DNA of 64,000 bases from Anaerolineae bacterium (GTDB lineage Bacteria; Chloroflexota; Anaerolineae; Promineifilales; Promineifilaceae), in assembly GCA_023382655.1 (NCBI GenBank), contig JAHDWK010000035.1, positions 1-64,000 of the forward strand, read 5' to 3'. The notes under the pieces are model-generated. The model saw only the letters and a list, made by a program, of their open reading frames with translations, did no database searches and was not told the DNA's origin. This document shows positions 16,748 to 24,763 of the stretch, in pieces. Each line of letters opens with the position of its first letter. Position 1 is the first letter of the stretch. Position numbers and translations under genes: made by a program.

Positions 16748-19700
16748 TCAAGGCCGTACCACCACCGTTCCCACAACCACCGCATCACGGCCGTCGGCAA
16801 ACACCTGCCGCGTCACCGTCTCTGTCTGGTACAGGCCCGCCGCCAGATGCAGCGTGCCGGGCTGAGCGTCAGGTGGTACCGTAAACTCATGCCGGTCGAG
16901 AATCGTTGTGCCCGGCAGCCACTCATTGGTCGGCTGACGGCCGTCGCCCGGTACACCATCATGCTGCGCCACCAGCCAGCCATCCGCCGCCAGCAAATGC
17001 ACAAACGCCGTTAAATGCACCGGTACCGGCTGCGCCGCTTCCCAGGCCAGCGTCACCGCCACCGTATCTCCCCGCGTCACGGGCAACGGCTCATCTGGTG
17101 TGGTGGGACGGCCGTTTACCGTCACCAACACCCCCCGCAGCCAAAGTAGCGGCTCACCCGCTGTATCCAACAACGCCATCTCTGGCGGCTGTAACACCGC
17201 CGCCACAGCCTCCCCCAGCCGGTAGCCAGACAACGTATGTGTACCCACCGTCGCCTGCCATTCCCACAACCCATTACTTTGCAACCACTGTGCCACTGGG
17301 GCGTTAACAACCGCCTCCGCTTCATCAGCTAACAGCCAGACGCGGCCGTGCTGCTGCGCCCAGGCCACATCCGCCCCGCCAAAGGCCAACTCCACCGGCG
17401 CGTCGGCCAGATAATAAGCCAATGGCAACGCTTCTGCGCCACCGGCAATCACACCATCACCAGGAGTGGCTGCTGCCTGGATCAGCAGCGCCAGTTCACG
17501 CATGGCGGGCGCACGGCCGTAAAGCGGCTGCGTATAAGCCCGATGCAAACCGGCCAGCGATGCCAACAACAGTCCCAATAATATGAGCCAGGCCAACGGC
17601 CGTTTCCACTCTCTGCGCCCCTGCGCCTCTGCGTTAAAAACAGACACGCTCAACCTGAGGGAAGCATCCCCCGCCAGCGCCCATAGGCTCATGGCCAGCA
17701 GCAACAGCCAGGCTGGAGCCGCCAACGCCACCGTGCCCAACAGGATAAGCGGTTGGCGCAGCGCCAACAAATACACGGCCAGCGCCATGCCGCCCAGCCA
17801 GACCGCCAGAAAAGCCACCCAGCCCGGCTGCACCCGCCACCAGCGGCGCATCCCCCAAACTATCAGCAGTAAACCGGCCAGAAAGAACCAACGGCCGTAT
17901 GCCATGCCTCCTTCTCCCCACACCAACACGCGCCCCAACTGCACCAGGTAGCCGGCCATCTCCGGCACGGCCGTTGGATTTTCCGCCAGTGGCCAGCCCT
18001 GCCACGCTACTACGCCGCCCGCCGCCGTAACGCTGGTTAACCAGGCCACCCATGCCCGGCGTGACGGCCGTACCCGCGCCAGCCAAAGCAGTAAGCCATG
18101 CGCCAGCAGCGCCACCCAGACCAGCCCCTGCCCCAGCACGGCCAACAGTGCCAGCGTCGCATAAACCAGCCACCACCAACCCGCCCGTTTACCGGCCAAT
18201 AAATCCCACACAACCAGGGTAGCCGCCACAGCAAACAGCAGACTCCAGGCATAACCGGGTATCCCATCCTGGCTGAGCCACACCAGCAAAGGGGAAACGG
18301 CCGTGATCGCCAACACCAGTCGCCCCAATCCCGCCCCGCCGATGCGCCGCCCCAACTGCGCCAGCAACGGCAGCAGCAGTAGTCCCAGGTAAAGCGCAGG
18401 CAGCCGCAGCGCCCACTCGCTCGACCCCATCAGGCCCAGCCAGCCGCCCAACCCGGCCATGAGCCAGGGCGAGAGCGGCTCGCCCACCGGCATTGGCAAT
18501 GACGCGCCCTGCGCCAGTAAATAAGCGGCGGCCTCAGCCGGGCGCAATGCCTGTTCGGCTATGGTATGCAGCCGCAGGGCGAAGGCAGCCAGGAGTACGG
18601 CCGTTGCCGTGACCAGGTGATGGGGTGACCAGGTGATAAGGTGAGGGGGTGAAGGGGTAAGGGCGGCGCAGACGCCGGGGTGAGGGCGGCGCAGGCGCCG
18701 GGGTGAGGGAGGGCGGGTGGTGAGGGCCGGCTGCCAGCGCCAGGCGAGCAGGCAGATGAGCAGCAGGGTCACGGCCGTGACCAACAATCCCGCCCGCAAT
18801 CCCGGCAACTGGTAACGTAGCTCAATCTCGTGGGAACCGGCGGGCAGCAGTAAACCTTGCAAGCCGTAATTCACCGTCAGCAAGGGCACGGCCGTGCCGT
18901 TAACGGTGGCCTGCCAGCCCGGCTGCGCCCATTCACTGATGACCAGGATGCCGGGCACGGCCGTCTGCACCTGAATTTGCCGCAAATTGGGCGCCGGTTG
19001 GGTGGCAGTCACTTGCGGTATGGGGTCGGCAGTGGTAATGGTTTCCAAATCCGGCAGCGCGGCCGAAAGCATGACCTGGGTCGCCGGGTCGAAGGTCGGT
19101 TCTTTCATCGCCTGCCAGGCCGCTTCCGCGTCGGGGAAAAGGCGCGGTTGGTAACTCATCCAGGCGCGGGGCAGCGGGTCAGGAATGCGAAAAAGAAATG
19201 CGTGGCGTTTTTCACCGGGTAAGACACTCTCGGTAAATGAGGCAATTTCCACCATGCCCGGTTCCACCGGGGCCGTATCCAGCACATGAGTCACGTGCAG
19301 CAGCCGCCAGCGCGTCAGCCGGGGCAGGCTGTTAAAACGGTTCGCCACTTGCCATTGCAAAGGGCTGAGGCCGCGAATGTCTTGCAAGCCATACAGTTCA
19401 CCCAGGTTAGCGTGGAACAGGCCACGCGAATCAATCCGGCCTGGCTGGTCGGCCTGCAAAGGGGCCAACCACGCCGGTTCCGGCCAAAAGACGCCCGGTG
19501 ATTCCGCCTGCCAACCCATGGCCTGGGTGATGGGCGCATACAAATCAAGCAGCAGTAATACGGCCAGCAGCCAGGCCAGCGGGGGGCGGCTGACTATTGC
19601 CAACAGCAGCGCCAGGGTCACGGCCGTCAACACACCCGCCCGCAGCCAGACCAGCCCCCAATCGGCCAGCGTCTTCGTGGTCAGCGTGCTGGTGGACAAG

Positions 19701-20923
19701 GTCCAGAGAATGAGCGCGGCCAACAGCAGTAATAGGGTCAGCGTCACGGCCGTGCGCCGCCAGATGATGCGATTGGCCGTCCCCCTATCCAGCCAGAGCG
19801 CCAGCCCTTGCGCCGCCAGCAGCGCCAGCCCCAGGCTGACCACCCCCATCAGTCGTTCTTGCTGCCGAAACAGGCCAAAACCAGGGGCGGCGCGGTAAGC
19901 CAGTTCAAAGAGGATGCCGTTGTCGCCCAGGGCCAGCCAGGCGGCGATCAGCGTCAGCCAGGCCCAAAAGAGGATTTCGCTGCGGGCAGGATCAATGGGG
20001 GGTAAGGTATGACGGCCATACAAGGCCACGATTGCCAGGGTCACGGCCGTAACGCCTACATATTCCGGCGACCACTGCGCCAACAGGCCGGGCAGCAGCA
20101 GTTGTAGATTCAGCAGCAGCGGCTGGCCGGAGGCGACAAAGGTATAGCTGGTATCGCTGCGGCCGGTGAGCGCCAGGTAATGCCAGGTGGGTAAGGCGGC
20201 CACCAGGGCTATGCCTACGGCCGTACCCGCCACCACGACGCCGATGCCCACCACCCAACGCCACGCCCAGCGCGCCCGCACCGCCAGGAACAGGTAATAG
20301 GCGGCGACCACATAACTCAGGTGCAAAAAAGTTTGCGGATGTCCCGCCAAGAATGCCAGCCCCCAAATCAATCCGGCAGCCAGCAGCACCCGTAACCGGC
20401 AATTACCACCGTTTACGCCCACACCCAACCGCAACAACAGCAAAATCAGCGGCAGCCAGGCGATGGTTTCCAGCACGGCCAGTTGCAGCAGGGGGTAAGA
20501 GGTGAGGTAGCCACCAAGGGCGAAGGCAACGGCGGCCAACAACGCCGCCGCCCGCCGCCGGGTGATGTGCGCCGCCAGTCCATACGTAAAAACACCGGTC
20601 AGCCAGATGTGCAGCAGCCCCTCGACTTCCAGGGCATAAAAGGGCATGCCCCAGGGACGCGCCGCCAGAATGGTCAGCCAGCGCGGGGGATAGAAGGCGG
20701 CCGATTGGGGGTCGGCGGCGAAGGGGAAACCGCCAAAACTACCGGGCGACCAGATGGGGAAACGGCCGTGCCCCATCTCCTGCGCCTGGAACATGGCAAA
20801 GGCATGAAACTGCCCGGCAAAATCACTGTTCGGCAGCCGCACCCTCCCCAACAACAGCGGCGCAAAAAAGAGCAACCAGAGCAGCGTCCACAAAAGCAGG
20901 GGCGGCAGGTGTCGGCGGAACAT
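16748..20923 (-). CDS. Large polytopic membrane protein: YfhO-like half fused to GT-C (PMT-like) half
   Basis: About 1391 residues from ATG 20923; the longer frame upstream only reads through a repeat array. The first half (about 1-740) is YfhO-like: 10 or more membrane helices, the early acidic motif LPNSDFAGQFHAF, and a C-terminal beta region with VPLLTVNYGLQGLLLPAGSH. The second half (about 770-1391) looks like a GT-C glycosyltransferase of the ArnT/PMT type (LRLHTIAEQALRPAEAAAYLL, GEPLSPWLMAGLGGWLG) with a C-terminal beta domain. The joint, near residues 735-775, is low complexity and coded by repeat words at 18600-18720. A second short repeat is at 17611-17640. Both halves probably use lipid-linked sugars at the membrane; substrates are unknown. 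Confidence 0.75.
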   Translation of the reverse strand: MFRRHLPPLLLWTLLWLLFFAPLLLGRVRLPNSDFAGQFHAFAMFQAQEMGHGRFPIWSPGSFGGFPFAADPQSAAFYPPRWLTILAARPWGMPFYALEVEGLLHIWLTGVFTYGLAAHITRRRAAALLAAVAFALGGYLTSYPLLQLAVLETIAWLPLILLLLRLGVGVNGGNCRLRVLLAAGLIWGLAFLAGHPQTFLHLSYVVAAYYLFLAVRARWAWRWVVGIGVVVAGTAVGIALVAALPTWHYLALTGRSDTSYTFVASGQPLLLNLQLLLPGLLAQWSPEYVGVTAVTLAIVALYGRHTLPPIDPARSEILFWAWLTLIAAWLALGDNGILFELAYRAAPGFGLFRQQERLMGVVSLGLALLAAQGLALWLDRGTANRIIWRRTAVTLTLLLLLAALILWTLSTSTLTTKTLADWGLVWLRAGVLTAVTLALLLAIVSRPPLAWLLAVLLLLDLYAPITQAMGWQAESPGVFWPEPAWLAPLQADQPGRIDSRGLFHANLGELYGLQDIRGLSPLQWQVANRFNSLPRLTRWRLLHVTHVLDTAPVEPGMVEIASFTESVLPGEKRHAFLFRIPDPLPRAWMSYQPRLFPDAEAAWQAMKEPTFDPATQVMLSAALPDLETITTADPIPQVTATQPAPNLRQIQVQTAVPGILVISEWAQPGWQATVNGTAVPLLTVNYGLQGLLLPAGSHEIELRYQLPGLRAGLLVTAVTLLLICLLAWRWQPALTTRPPSPRRLRRPHPGVCAALTPSPPHLITWSPHHLVTATAVLLAAFALRLHTIAEQALRPAEAAAYLLAQGASLPMPVGEPLSPWLMAGLGGWLGLMGSSEWALRLPALYLGLLLLPLLAQLGRRIGGAGLGRLVLAITAVSPLLVWLSQDGIPGYAWSLLFAVAATLVVWDLLAGKRAGWWWLVYATLALLAVLGQGLVWVALLAHGLLLWLARVRPSRRAWVAWLTSVTAAGGVVAWQGWPLAENPTAVPEMAGYLVQLGRVLVWGEGGMAYGRWFFLAGLLLIVWGMRRWWRVQPGWVAFLAVWLGGMALAVYLLALRQPLILLGTVALAAPAWLLLLAMSLWALAGDASLRLSVSVFNAEAQGRREWKRPLAWLILLGLLLASLAGLHRAYTQPLYGRAPAMRELALLIQAAATPGDGVIAGGAEALPLAYYLADAPVELAFGGADVAWAQQHGRVWLLADEAEAVVNAPVAQWLQSNGLWEWQATVGTHTLSGYRLGEAVAAVLQPPEMALLDTAGEPLLWLRGVLVTVNGRPTTPDEPLPVTRGDTVAVTLAWEAAQPVPVHLTAFVHLLAADGWLVAQHDGVPGDGRQPTNEWLPGTTILDRHEFTVPPDAQPGTLHLAAGLYQTETVTRQVFADGRDAVVVGTVVVRP
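17611..17640. repeat. Short octamer repeat inside the fused membrane protein CDS
   Basis: On the minus strand the words ACGCAGAG, GCGCAGGG and GCGCAGAG follow each other and are translated as FNAEAQGRREW between two membrane segments. The residue string is unlike its hydrophobic neighbours and is explained by the repeat, not by the protein family. Confidence 0.6.
18600..18720. repeat. Tandem repeat array at the joint of the fused membrane protein
   Basis: Words such as GTGACCAGGTGATGGG and GTGACCAGGTGATAAG are followed by two near-identical 23-bp copies starting GGCGGCGCAGACGCCGGGG and GGCGGCGCAGGCGCCGGGG. The block is read in frame as a Pro/Arg-rich string between two unrelated membrane domains. 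Confidence 0.75.
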
Positions 20924-20925
20924 TA

Positions 20926-21006
20926 GGAAGGTAATTGGGTGATTGAGCAATTGAGTGATTGGGTGATTGCCCGTGCCATTACTCAATTACCCAATTACTC
21001 AATTAC
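20926..21006. repeat. Intergenic fold-back octamer array
   Basis: Tandem variants of GTAATTGG/TGATTGAG/TGATTGGG run for about 45 bp and are followed by their complement in variants of CAATTACC and CAATTACTC. It fills the gap between the epimerase stop and the start of the large membrane protein and would form a long AT-rich hairpin in either transcript. Confidence 0.8.
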
Positions 21007-21957
21007 TCATAAGCAGTTGGCGGCATACCACTCCCAAAAACGGGCGACGCCCTCCCGCACGGAAACTTTCGGGTTGTAGTCTAACAGCCGCCGTGCTTTG
21101 CTGATATCGGCATTGTTTTCGACAAAATCGGCCGCCAGACGCGGTTTGGAAACCACGTTGGCTTTTTTGCCCGCTAATTCCTCAATGTAACCAACGAAGT
21201 TGGCCAGCAAGGTGGGTTCGCCACGCCCCAGGTTGATGATTTCGTAGCCTAACGGCCGATCAATGGCTGCCGCTACACCGTCGGTAATGTCTTCTACATA
21301 GGTCCAATCGCGCCACATTTGGCCGTTGTCGTAGAGGGGGATTTGCACGCCTTTGGCGGCACTTTCGGCCACGAGATAGGCCATCATGTCGGGACGGCCG
21401 TTTGGCCCATACACCGTGAAAAAGCGCACCACCGTGATGTTTTGTTGGAACAGATAATGGTAGGTATAGGCCAGAATTTCGGCGGCGCGTTTGGCGGCAG
21501 CATATGGCTGCAAGGGGCGGTCGCAGGGGTCGGTTTCCACAAAGGGGATTTGCTGGGTGTTGCCATAGACGGAGGAGGTGGACGCCTGCACAAAGTTGCC
21601 CACGCCGGTGGCCCGTGCCGCGTCCATGAGATGCTGCGAACCGTTCAGGTCTACTTCCATATACAGGTCGGGATATTTGACGGCGTTGCGCACGCCGGCC
21701 ATGGCCGCCAGATGGGCGACGGCGTCAAACTTCTCATTTTCAAACAGGTCAAACATGGCCTGCCGGTGGCGAATGTCGTCTTCGATCATGCGGAAGGCGG
21801 GGTATGTATTCAGGCGGGCTTCGTTGGCCCGCTTTTTAGCCGGGTCGTAGTAGTCGTTAAAATTATCCAGGCCGACAACGGTGTCGCCCCGCTTCAACAA
21901 TTTTTCGGCCAGATTGCTGCCAATAAACCCGGCTGCGCCGGTGACGAGAATCTTCAT
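21007..21957 (-). CDS. NAD-dependent nucleotide-sugar epimerase (extended SDR)
   Basis: 316 residues from ATG 21957, chosen because AAGGAA lies 6 bp before it; a longer frame upstream only reads a repeat array. The Rossmann motif GAAGFIG is at 7-13, the serine motif STSSVYG near 126-132 and the catalytic Y152-x3-K156 (YAAAK). The overall sequence, with LDNFNDYYDPAKK, resembles UDP-glucuronate 4-epimerases or UDP-glucose-type epimerases of the WcaG/RfbB class. It probably makes a sugar precursor for surface polysaccharide. It lies between recJ and the large membrane glycosyltransferase on the same strand, with repeat arrays on both sides. Confidence 0.88.
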   Translation of the reverse strand: MKILVTGAAGFIGSNLAEKLLKRGDTVVGLDNFNDYYDPAKKRANEARLNTYPAFRMIEDDIRHRQAMFDLFENEKFDAVAHLAAMAGVRNAVKYPDLYMEVDLNGSQHLMDAARATGVGNFVQASTSSVYGNTQQIPFVETDPCDRPLQPYAAAKRAAEILAYTYHYLFQQNITVVRFFTVYGPNGRPDMMAYLVAESAAKGVQIPLYDNGQMWRDWTYVEDITDGVAAAIDRPLGYEIINLGRGEPTLLANFVGYIEELAGKKANVVSKPRLAADFVENNADISKARRLLDYNPKVSVREGVARFWEWYAANCL

Positions 21958-21973
21958 AGAATGTTCCTTTTCC

Positions 21974-22026
21974 GTGATGCGTGATGCGTGACCAATCGGT
22001 TCACGCATCACGCATCACGCTTCACG
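21974..22026. repeat. Intergenic fold-back heptad array between recJ and the epimerase gene
   Basis: CGTGATGCGTGATGCGTGA is followed after ACCAATCGGT by TCACGCATCACGCATCACG, a perfect fold-back of the 7-bp word CGTGATG. The right end includes the recJ stop codon (TGA within GCGTGATGCG). Confidence 0.85.
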
Positions 22027-23739
22027 GATCGCCTGTACCATCAATTGCAAATCCCGACGGCCGTTCCACTCGTTCACGTTGAGGGTGTAGGCAATGTCAA
22101 TATATTGGGGCAGGTGGTTGGCCCAGGCGCCCTGGCGGAAGGCGATGGCCGACAGCACTTTGTAGCCGCCGCCCGCGCCTTCGCTGCTGGTGAGCTGCAA
22201 TTGCAGGTGGGCGCCGTCTTGCCCCACCAGCCGGTGGTGGATGATTTCCACATTGCGACTGGCAAAGACGGGGGTGGGATTGGCGGTGCCGGTGGGTTCC
22301 AGCCCGGCCAGATGTTCAAACAGGCCCCAATCCACATCATTTAGTTCAATTTCGGCGTCAATGGAGAGGGTCGGGGTGAGGTCACGGCCGTCTAGCTGCC
22401 GCATGGCAATCGCCCGCATCCGTTCCATAAATGCAGGCAGGTTCTCATTGCGAAGGGTGAAACCGGCGGCCTGGGCGTGGCCGCCGTGCCGCACCAGCAG
22501 GTCGGCCACCTCGTCCAGGGCGTCGGTGATGTGGAATTCATCAATAGAGCGGCACGACCCCCGGCTCTCCTCCTCGCCCTGCTCGATGACGATGGCGGGG
22601 CGGTAATGTTTTTCGGCCAGGCGGCTGGCGACCAGCCCGACGATGCCGGGCAGATAGCCGGTGTCGGCGGTAATGAGGATGGGGTCGGTGGGGTCAATCA
22701 TCCCTTCCGCTTTGTCGCCCAGGTCACTGGTGAGACGCTGCCGCTGCTGGTTCAGTTGGTTGAGTTCGCGGGCGTAGCTGTGGGCGTCTACCTGATTGGT
22801 GGCCGCCAGCAGGCGGGCGGCGACGTAGGCATGAGAGAGGCGACCGGCGGCGTTGATGCGCGGGCCGATGCCGAAGGCGATGGATTCGGCGGTGAGGCTG
22901 CCCATTTTCAGGCGGGCAACTTCGGCCAGGGCACGGACGCCGGGGCGACGGCCGTTGTTCAACGCCAGCAAGCCATCGGCCACCAATTTGCGATTTTCAT
23001 GCAGTAGGGGGGCCAGGTCGGCTACCGTGCCAATGGCGACGAGATCGAGCAGGTCGGCGTCTGCAAATTGGGCACGGGTGGGCATGGCCTGGCGCAGCGC
23101 CTGGGCCAGCTTGAAGGCGATGCCCACGCCGGCGAGCATGGTTTCGGGGTAGGTAGAATCGGGGCGTTTGGGGTTGATGACGGCCAGGGCGGGCGGCAGG
23201 TCGGCGCCCAGGCTGTGGTGGTCGGTGATGATCATGTCCAGGCCGATGGATTGGGCGTGCTGCGCTTCCAGGATGGAGCGGATGCCACAGTCTACGCTAA
23301 TGACGAGGCCAGCGCCGTTTTCTTTGAGTTTGCTGATGGCTTCGGTGTTGAGGCCGTAGCCTTCGTCTACGCGATCGGGGATGTAGGGTTGGGCTTGCTG
23401 GCGGGAAAGGCCGAGGCCGCGCAGGGCCTGGGTGAGCAGCACGGTGGCGGTGACGCCGTCGGCGTCGAAGTCGCCATAGACGTAGATGGTTTCGTCGTTT
23501 TCGATGGCGCGTTGGATGCGGGCAACGGCCGTGTCCATATCGGCCAGCAGGAATGGGTCGGTTTTGCCCAGGTAACGCCCTTCGAGGAAGGCCTGGGCTT
23601 CGGCGGGGCTGGTGATGCCCCGGTTGTATAACACCTGGCGTAAAACGGGGTGGATATGCCCCAGGGCGTCGTGGGTGGAGGGGGGTATGGCGGGGGCGAT
23701 GTGCCACTTGGGGGCGCGGATGGTCGGTGGATGATTCAT
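22015..23739 (-). CDS. recJ: Single-stranded-DNA-specific exonuclease RecJ
   Basis: 574 residues, the usual size of a compact RecJ. DHH-family metal motifs are clear: YGDFDADGVTAT (88-99), VISVDCGI, TDHHSLGADLP, and the DHHA1-type GGHAQAAGF in the C-terminal half, followed by an OB-fold. RecJ degrades single-stranded DNA 5'-3' in recombinational and mismatch repair. The last residues, IREA, and the stop codon are coded by a heptad repeat array. The gene diverges from the BrkB-like gene across a short region holding an imperfect palindrome. Confidence 0.95.
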   Translation of the reverse strand: MNHPPTIRAPKWHIAPAIPPSTHDALGHIHPVLRQVLYNRGITSPAEAQAFLEGRYLGKTDPFLLADMDTAVARIQRAIENDETIYVYGDFDADGVTATVLLTQALRGLGLSRQQAQPYIPDRVDEGYGLNTEAISKLKENGAGLVISVDCGIRSILEAQHAQSIGLDMIITDHHSLGADLPPALAVINPKRPDSTYPETMLAGVGIAFKLAQALRQAMPTRAQFADADLLDLVAIGTVADLAPLLHENRKLVADGLLALNNGRRPGVRALAEVARLKMGSLTAESIAFGIGPRINAAGRLSHAYVAARLLAATNQVDAHSYARELNQLNQQRQRLTSDLGDKAEGMIDPTDPILITADTGYLPGIVGLVASRLAEKHYRPAIVIEQGEEESRGSCRSIDEFHITDALDEVADLLVRHGGHAQAAGFTLRNENLPAFMERMRAIAMRQLDGRDLTPTLSIDAEIELNDVDWGLFEHLAGLEPTGTANPTPVFASRNVEIIHHRLVGQDGAHLQLQLTSSEGAGGGYKVLSAIAFRQGAWANHLPQYIDIAYTLNVNEWNGRRDLQLMVQAIREA

Positions 23740-23762
23740 AGCGGCGGGAATGTACCATAGAT

Positions 23763-23787
23763 TGGTTTAATCTTAAAGATTGAACCA
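23763..23787. promoter_or_regulatory. Imperfect palindrome in the recJ/brkB-like divergent region
   Basis: TGGTTTAATCTT (23763-23774) and AAGATTGAACCA (23776-23787) form an inverted repeat with one mismatch and a one-base centre, in the roughly 95-bp gap between divergent genes. It could be a shared operator or a short member of the fold-back repeat family. Confidence 0.4.
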
Positions 23788-23835
23788 TTCGCCGCGTTTG
23801 TGCCTGCTGCCGGGTGGCGGGTATACTTGCCGCCC

Positions 23836-24732
23836 ATGTTGGAGTGGCGCAAACAAGGCGAACGATTATGGCAGCTTGGCAGTGAATGGGCTGGCTGGAT
23901 GGGGGGGTACGGCCGTAGCTGGTTGTTCATCACCGGCAGGGCCTTGCAGCAAACCTTTGGCTCCGATACCGGCATGGTGGCCTCTTCCATTGGCTACTAC
24001 ACTCTCTTTTCCCTCTTCCCCCTGATCTTACTCTCCGTGGCCATCGCCAGCCTGTGGGTAGACCCCACGGTGGTCGAGTCGGAAATTATGAACCGGCTGG
24101 AGTTCATTGTGCCCGGCTTGCAAGCTTTGTTGGGGCAGAATATCGAAAGCATTGTCAATGCCCGCGCGCCCATTACCGGGATTGCCGTGCTGATCTTGTT
24201 GTGGACGGCTTCCAACATCTTTACGGCGCTGACGCGGGCGATGGACAGGGTGTGGGGGGTGGAACTCACCTGGTCGCGGTCGGCGTTCCGGCAGCGGGGA
24301 TTGGCGATGTTGATTGTGCTGTTTTCGGGCATTGCCATCCTGCTGGCTTCGTTGTATGGCGGCACGGTGGTGGCCATCCTGAATTCGTTTTACCCGGAGG
24401 AGCTACGGCCGTATCGCCCCTATACCACCGAGTTGTGGACGGTGGTGGTCAGCGTGGGGTTGTTTGCCATGTTGTATCGTTTCCTGCCCCACCGGCGGCT
24501 TTCCTGGCGCGATGTGCTGCCGGGGGCGTTGGTCGCCGGATTCACCTGGTCGGTGGTAAAAGACAGCTTTCTCTCCATTATTGACATTTACCTGTCGCGT
24601 ACCAATCTGGTGTATGGCTCGGTGACAACGGTGATCGTTTTCCTCACCTGGACGTATGTGAGCAGCTTTATCTTCCTCTTTGGCGCGTACCTGAATGTGG
24701 CTTACGTGCGGCAGCGGAAAAGGAGCGGATAA
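23836..24732 (+). CDS. YihY/BrkB family inner-membrane protein
   Basis: 298 residues from ATG 23836 (MLEWRKQG). Six membrane helices with family signatures: SSIGYYTLFSLFPLILLSV (first helix), LLWTASNIFTALTRAMDRVWGV, a middle LVAGFTWSVVKDSF and the last TWTYVSSFIFLFGAYLNVAYV. The YihY/BrkB family was once called RNase BN by mistake, and its molecular role is still unclear. TATACT at 23822-23827 lies only 8 bp before the ATG, so the mRNA may be nearly leaderless. The last residues QRKRSG come from one arm of a 54-bp palindrome shared with the convergent gene. Confidence 0.88.
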   Translation: MLEWRKQGERLWQLGSEWAGWMGGYGRSWLFITGRALQQTFGSDTGMVASSIGYYTLFSLFPLILLSVAIASLWVDPTVVESEIMNRLEFIVPGLQALLGQNIESIVNARAPITGIAVLILLWTASNIFTALTRAMDRVWGVELTWSRSAFRQRGLAMLIVLFSGIAILLASLYGGTVVAILNSFYPEELRPYRPYTTELWTVVVSVGLFAMLYRFLPHRRLSWRDVLPGALVAGFTWSVVKDSFLSIIDIYLSRTNLVYGSVTTVIVFLTWTYVSSFIFLFGAYLNVAYVRQRKRSG

Positions 24733-24763
24733 ACGGCCGTTTATCCGCTCCTTTTCCGCTGCC
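24710..24763. repeat. 54-bp perfect palindrome spanning two convergent gene ends
   Basis: The arm 24710-24736 is the exact reverse complement of 24737-24763, with no loop and centred on ACGGCCGT. Each arm codes the last six residues, QRKRSG, and the stop codon of one convergent gene. As RNA it would form a very stable hairpin at both transcript ends. Confidence 0.95.
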
